Below, one piece after another: positions 58,640 to 64,000 of a stretch of DNA of 64,000 nucleotides (position 1 is the first letter of the stretch; each line of letters opens with the position of its first letter). This stretch comes from Thunnus maccoyii (Eukaryota > Chordata > Actinopteri > Scombriformes > Scombridae), in the NCBI RefSeq assembly GCF_910596095.1, contig NC_056545.1:2030001-2094000 (forward strand). Direction: 5' to 3'. The position numbers were made by a program, and so were the translations under genes. The notes under the pieces are model-generated. The model saw only the letters and a program-made list of their open reading frames with translations. It was not told the DNA's origin and did not search any database.

Positions 58640-59025
58640 GCGGCCATCTGCTTTGACTGGTTGGATTGAGAGAGAAAGAAAGGGGGGGGGGGGGGGGCGC
58701 AGAAATAGGCGGGGAAGGACACCAACAGGACTGCGAAGGCTCAGCCTGCATCCCAGGGTTTCCTGTGAGATGAGAGAGCACAAAAAACTTTGGCGAAGAA
58801 GCCAAGTTAGTAACATGCATTGATGGTACATGAATGCGTACAGATAGAGAGGTGGAGGAGGAGAGAGGAGCTCAGTGCATCATGGGAAGTCCCCCGGCAG
58901 TCTAGGCCTATAGCAGCATAACTAAGGGAAGATCCAAGGTGAGCCTGGCAGGCCCTAACTATAAGCTTTATCAAAATGGAAAGTTTTAAGCCTACTTTTA
59001 AACGTAGAGAGGGCATCTGCCCCCC
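58640..59025 (-). mobile_element. L2-clade LINE 3' end fragment
   Basis: Same 3' tail as the copies at 4310 and 52320: GAGCTCAGTGCATCATGGGA, CTAGGCCTATAGCAGCATAA and CTAACTATAAGCTTTATCAA in minus orientation. Only the last few residues of the ORF and the tail remain. A G-run of about 16 (from 58682) and a C-run near 59020 border it. Confidence 0.75.
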
Positions 59026-59089
59026 CCCCCCCAAAAGGAACATGATTACATCTTTTTTTGAGGCAACATCCCTTCCTTGATCCAACAAT

Positions 59090-59720
59090 TCTCAAGGATG
59101 TGGCGAAGGGAGTCAGGGCTACCTACTTTGACTGCTTCCACCACAACCCAGATGACAATGGCATTTTTACAATTTGGTAGTAGGGGGCCATATGGGCAGT
59201 GGCTTCAGTGGCAATCCGACATGCCCTCTGTGGAGGAACCAGGGTAGGATGACTCAAGGGAAGCCCTATCCCTATCCCTATCCTTGGCAGAGGTCTTTGA
59301 GGTAGTTAAGAAGCTCCTCAGTGGCAAGGCGCTGGGTGTGAATGAGATTGGCACTGAAATGTTGAAGGCTCTGGACATTTGTCAGGCTGTCTTGGCTTAC
59401 ATGCCTCTTCAATGTCGCATGGAGGATGGGGACAGTGCCCGTAGACTGGCAAACCAGATTGGTGATTCCCATTTTTAAAATAGCGGACCAGAGGGTGTTG
59501 TCCAATTACTGGTGGATCACACTGCTCAGCCTCCTAGGTAAAGCTTATGCCAGAGTGCTGGAAAGGAGGTCGCACCCTGGATTCAGGTTGAATAATGTGG
59601 ATACCATCCTGGTCATGAAACATTGGACTAGCTCTTTACGCTTGTAAGGATACTGAAGAGATCATGGGAGTTTGTCTATCCTGTCTATGGACTTGGAGAA
59701 GGCTAATGAAGGGTTACCTC
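59090..59720 (+). mobile_element. Fragment of the second LINE family (RT part)
   Basis: Plus-strand pieces LAEVFEVVKKLLSGKALG, then GTVPVDWQTRLVIPIFK and LSNYWWITLLSLLGKAYARVLERR are the first half of a LINE reverse transcriptase. Frames shift and no catalytic YADD part follows. It complements the endonuclease and C-terminal parts of the 12.8-kb copy. Confidence 0.7.
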
Positions 59721-61080
59721 ATGACACCTCCAGCTCCAGCTTCAGCCCTCCACCTGGCACTCAGGCTGCTTTTATGCGCATATGAAACACCTGCTCTCAG
59801 ATTTCTGCTTTGCTCTCAGATTTTTTGTGCAATAATCCTGTCAAAATTCCTCAACCAAAAGAAGGTCGGGTGTAGTGTTGACCAATGAATGAATTCAGAA
59901 AACACCCATTGTAAGCGAGGAATTGATGATGTGTGTGATTGTGGGGTTAAGTGCTGGCAATATAGTCCGTAGGAGGTCATACGATATATTGTCCGATGGG
60001 CAGGACAACGTTTATGTATTGTACTACACTTGAAAGCCAAGCATATTATCAATATATGTATTCTTGTGCTGCATACATGACTTAACCAGTTCAATTTGAA
60101 GGAAGTAATAGGACCATTAAAAAAAAAAACTTACTTGAGGTCCTTGACTTTGGCAGTCCATCTTGGCCAATGATACGCTAGACTGCCGCTCCTGAGTCAT
60201 GTAGGGGACGTTGTTTACTCCTCTAGCACACCAATGGGAGGCTGTTGTGCTATACAACTACTAGCACATGAATATTTTTGATTCCTTAGAGCAGAAATCA
60301 AGCTGCATGTATATGGTTTATAGTATTTTGGTCTGCATGCAGGTCGTGTGAATATATGTGCTTTCAATTCAACATTTATGAAGGATTCTGTGTGCTTGCA
60401 AAGACCAACCCGTGTTACCACGTGTCTCAATGCAGTTACCCTTATCACCCACAGTATAATGGTTTAATTTATGGTTGACATTTAACTTTTTAAACAAACC
60501 TGAATGCTTGTCTTTTGCACATCTGCTATGTACATTTTACCTTTTGCACACAGTGTATACAGATAACGAAGGGGGATGACATAATTCATTCCGAAGTAGT
60601 TTCAATGCGCACCAACAACCACCGGGTAGTACATGTGTGCAGTCCAGCTACAGCGTCTGTCTGTCTCTCTGTAGGGTAGTCAATACAAAATGGCGAGCAT
60701 GACATCTAGCAGCACTGCTAGAAAGGCTTGCCTCCCTGGCTGCATGATTGGATAGTCAAATGATATGTTAATCTGAGCATCCCTATTGGCTTTTCAGGAG
60801 GAAGCGTCAAATGTGGGACAAAAGTACCCGTAGGTTCCATTTGATTAGTAGCTGTAAACTTGGGATTCACACATACAATTGAGTTCTGTGTCAACTTTTT
60901 TCACCCACAAACAGAGAGATGTGTAACTGCAAACCTTAGTTCAAATCTTCTTTATGCAGTCACACGATGGAAATTATTTGTGCAAATCATTTTTATTTTT
61001 TCACAAAACATCATGCACAACTTCAGATGTCCTCATGGATTCAAAAATTAAATCTATTTATTCAGATATTTTTTACACAT
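59721..61080. other. Intergenic, likely worn repeats
   Basis: A stretch at 60880-61040 resembles an interspersed repeat. No protein or RNA gene is supported. Confidence 0.35.
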
Positions 61081-61688
61081 TCAAATATTTGAATTCATTT
61101 GATCAACACATTTGTACACATTCATATATTTGAATGTATTCGTACATTCAAATAAACAGCTACAATATGTGACCCTAATTTTGTCAATAGTTTGATAGTA
61201 ATTTAAGTTTTGAGCAGCACACTGCAAAGCTTGTGAAATAAATGAATAAACATCACTATCATTCATCATAGATTACTACATCACATCATAGATTATGATT
61301 ATTTATGCATAGAGTTTTTTAATGTTGTTTTTATGACAGAACTTTATCAAATTGTCAAAACTTAGCAAATTATATTTTTTAAGAATGTCAATGATGCCAT
61401 TTCATTGGTCTTTGATCCATTATCTTTTAAGGTTTGTTTGTATAATGACATTATAGGTCTGTGTTTGGATAGCCAGCCACAGATAATCATACACTTGCAT
61501 TTTCTGTATTGCATGACAGAACGGTGCTTTATTACTATAATATGAGGAGTTTGCCAAGTGTGCAGTGTTCACTACACCAGACTAAAGATTAGCAGACTCT
61601 GAAAAATGCTGAATTACATTAACTAGATGACTTTGACACAAAATATAGTGAATCATCCATGGGATAGTTTTTTATTTTTTTATTTTTT
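61080..61688. repeat. Downstream flank of the 61.7-kb OR (duplicate of 52.3-53.0 kb)
   Basis: Shares TTTGATAGTAATTTAAGTTT, GAGCAGCACACTGCAAAGCT and GGAGTTTGCCAAGTGTGCAG with 52505-52875. The copy ends in a T-rich tract (about 61667-61696) that runs into the 3' end of the OR. Confidence 0.7.
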
Positions 61689-62618
61689 TTATTTTTTTCT
61701 AAGCTGTAAAATATTTGACAAACATCTGTGTATTTCTTGGGACTGCAGCCCATAGATGATGGGGTTTAGGCTGCCAGGAACAATGTAAAAGAGAATGGCT
61801 GAAATCTTCCTGTACTCTGTGTACTGCAGGAAGCGATGAAGGATGATGGGAATCGTTCCACTGAGAAGCATGATCAGGTACAAGCACAGATGAGTACTGC
61901 AGGTCTTCAGGGCTTTACTGTTCAAAGACTTGCTCTTATTAGTTAGACACGCTGCCGTGATTTTAGAATAAGTAAGAATTATACTGCCTATAGAGGATGA
62001 GAGCAGGACTACAGTGAAAGTGAATCCATAGACGTTATTGATGAAAACACTATCACAGGAGAGTTTAAACAGGGAGGGATTGTCACAATAGGGATTCATG
62101 ATCAGAGTCCTGCATCGGTTCAGCCGTATGGTCAGACCGAGCAGAATCCCAACCAAAACAAAGGCCACTCCCCAGGCAGAAACCGTCAGCTTGATCACCA
62201 TTTTGCCGGTCATTATGGTAGCATACTGCAGTGGATTACAGATGGCCACATATCTGTCAAAGGCCATAATCATGAGCACAGTGTGTGCATTAGTGCCATA
62301 CATGTGTGAGGTGAAAGCTTGCATCACACACTCATAGTAGTGGATGAAGCGCTCAGAGGGAGGCACATGGATGTATGCAAGCAAGTGAACCAGTAGAGAG
62401 TTTCCCATGACATCATTAACCGACAGGTTACAGAAGAGCAGATACATCGGCTGGTGGAGGCTTCTCTCTGTCCATATCAAAAACACAATGCCCACATTGG
62501 CGATTAAGATGAATACATAGGTCAAGAGCAGAAATAAGAAGACAGGATGCTTGTTAGTCTTGGTGATCCTTAACCCCTCGAGCTGAAGAATGAGGCTGTT
62601 GTACGTATAGTTTTCCAT
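61689..62618 (-). CDS. Odorant receptor, subfamily A (309 aa)
   Basis: A complete-looking fish-type OR, the duplicate of the 53.4-kb gene. Motifs: NYT at residue 3, LHQPMYLLFCNLSVND in TM2, MAFDRYVAICNPLQY after TM3, CDNPSLFKLSC in loop 2, NSKALKTCSTHLCLY at TM6, LNPIIYG in TM7. Two oddities: after TM2 the conserved LLVPRVLAD reads LLVHLLAY, one residue shorter (an in-frame loss plus base changes), and the C terminus ends RKK five residues early, where a T-rich tract has replaced the usual end. The splice acceptor TAGCTCAG lies directly before the ATG. Probably functional, but the TM2-TM3 change makes this less sure. Confidence 0.92.
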   Translation of the reverse strand: MENYTYNSLILQLEGLRITKTNKHPVFLFLLLTYVFILIANVGIVFLIWTERSLHQPMYLLFCNLSVNDVMGNSLLVHLLAYIHVPPSERFIHYYECVMQAFTSHMYGTNAHTVLMIMAFDRYVAICNPLQYATIMTGKMVIKLTVSAWGVAFVLVGILLGLTIRLNRCRTLIMNPYCDNPSLFKLSCDSVFINNVYGFTFTVVLLSSSIGSIILTYSKITAACLTNKSKSLNSKALKTCSTHLCLYLIMLLSGTIPIILHRFLQYTEYRKISAILFYIVPGSLNPIIYGLQSQEIHRCLSNILQLRKK

Positions 62619-63700
62619 CTGAGCTACACAAAAATAAAACAGAGGAGAGGAAAAAAAAAATCATGAATGATATACATACCGCAGTGAAACAGAAACTGCT
62701 GCAAACTTCAATTCTACAACAAAAGAGAAAGACATAGAATTTTAGATGAAACTCTTGAATAGTGTGGTTTCTTTTACAGCTTTCAGTCTCAACATTAGAT
62801 GAACAAATGGAAAAAATAAACAAAACAAAAAAAACCCAACAAACCCAACATTTCCATATGTATAAATAGTGGCACCACAATGAAAAAATCTGCCATTAAT
62901 TATAAAAATACTACTTATGTAAAACTAGACACCTGTTAGTAGAAAATGAGTGGACATAAAAGTAAAATCAATGAAGAGTCCTTACAAAATGGGAAATTAT
63001 TGATGCATCAACAGAAGTAATGCTGAAGGGGAAACTCATCCTGACATAAGTTCCACAATACTTCATCTTTGTAGGGTTACAGAAATTTAACTTCTTTATC
63101 ATTGCAGTCATTACATTTACCTGCACTAGGGGTCTATCTGTTCCAGCTGAAGTCAGTGGAACAACAATACAAACCAGGTTTCACAAAAAAAGGCAGTTGC
63201 TGATTTGTTTCATTTCCCATCTTGTAATTTAAATTAGTTTACCACCAAACATATTTCAGACATGTGCAGTCTAATAAGAATCCCTCAAATAATATGGTCA
63301 TTATGGTCAAATTTGCCTTGCAAGCATAAGGCTGAAAGCCGACTCTTATCATTCTATCCTTAAAAACAAATCCCTAATGAAACTACTTCTATTTCAATTA
63401 CACAGTTCTGTTACCAGCTGTACTGCGGAAAATGTGGTGTTAGGGCAGTAAACCAATAATAATAACCTTTCTGTTTAGTGTTACAGTCTTCGGGTCTTCT
63501 TCAGGCCTTCTCTAAACAATCTATTCATGTGAGTCTGTTTTATGAGCATTATTTCCTCTGGGGAAACCTTCATCATTGCCTGACAAAACATTATGTAATG
63601 CTAAGGGGGTTAATGAAAACTGTCAACAAGTGTTTTAAGTGGAAGTGCATGAAAAACACTTTGTTTTTTTTGCCATCTCATATTCTAGATGTCATCAACT
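62619..63700 (-). other. Upstream flank of the 61.7-kb OR
   Basis: Duplicate of 54298-55345, with the same candidate donor TAGTGCAG|GTAAAT on the minus strand (about 63118). Non-coding. Confidence 0.5.
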
Positions 63701-63717
63701 CTATTTTTTAGTATTAT

Positions 63718-64000
63718 AAAGGGCCTGTTTACACCTGGCATTAACATGTTTCTCCACATGCGTCTTGAGTGACCACTTGTGATCGGATCTCATTTCCCCG
63801 CTCTATATGAAAATAAACATGGACATCATTTCCATTCGCAAAGACCAAATTAATTATTATGTCATATCATAGAGGATGTTAGTTGAGTAGGTGGTCCTTC
63901 CATGTGGACCAGGACTCATTGCATTTACACTGCTAAATGAATGTGGCCACATGTGGCCCAGACCACCCAGAGTGATCTCAATGTGCCCACAATGCATCTT
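63718..64000. mobile_element. Probable non-autonomous DNA transposon, cut by the window end
   Basis: Starts GGGCCTGTTTACACCTGGCA after a point where the duplicated flank stops matching, and contains CTTGTGATCGGATCTCATTT. I recognise this start from common fish DNA repeats. The other end is outside the window, so class and length are open. Confidence 0.45.

Overview
The window looks like nuclear DNA of a percomorph (spiny-rayed) teleost fish. The support is a dense odorant-receptor (OR) array with fish-type OR sequences, 5' truncated L2-clade LINEs, a tRNA-derived SINE, many short non-autonomous DNA transposons and AT-rich intergenic DNA. No bacterial, viral or organellar gene is visible.

Layout. 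1-15.5 kb has no recognisable host coding gene and is filled with transposon remnants: palindromic MITE-like elements at 1.9-2.3, 6.3-7.0 and 9.9-11.0 kb, an intact-ended hAT-type element at 8.5-9.1 kb, an L2 LINE 3' end at 4.3-5.2 kb and a second LINE family at 12.8-14.1 kb. A possible non-coding first exon on the minus strand lies at 1.5-1.6 kb. From 15.8 to 38.8 kb five intact-looking OR genes lie on the plus strand (starts 15827, 19555, 26305, 31699, 37798). From 40.2 to 62.6 kb four OR genes lie on the minus strand (40246-42999, 46621-47565, 53353-54297, 61689-62618), with two OR fragments near 56.7 and 58.25 kb. The two halves meet tail to tail near 39-40 kb.

Three kinds of OR are present. 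Subfamily A (N terminus MENYT) has one plus-strand and three minus-strand members. Subfamily B (MENET/MENWT/MENQT) has four plus-strand members. Both have a single coding exon, and most show signs of a separate 5' non-coding exon: a TATA box, a splice donor, and an acceptor just before the ATG. The third kind is the divergent receptor at 40.2-43.0 kb, whose coding sequence is split into four exons that join exactly in frame.

The promoters of the subfamily B genes share an X-box-like palindrome (GTTGCCAAGCAAC and variants) 30-70 bp upstream of the TATA box, and a perfect consensus X-box lies upstream of the four-exon gene. This shared element is the most interesting regulatory signal I found. 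The minus-strand subfamily A genes sit in repeated segmental units (about 46-48.3, 52.3-55.4, 56.7-58.2 and 61.1-63.7 kb), showing recent local duplication with decay of some copies. A broken L2 LINE at 48.67-52.3 kb carries a solo LTR with a clean 5-bp target duplication. I worked by eye, so repeat family names, splice sites and non-coding exons are predictions.
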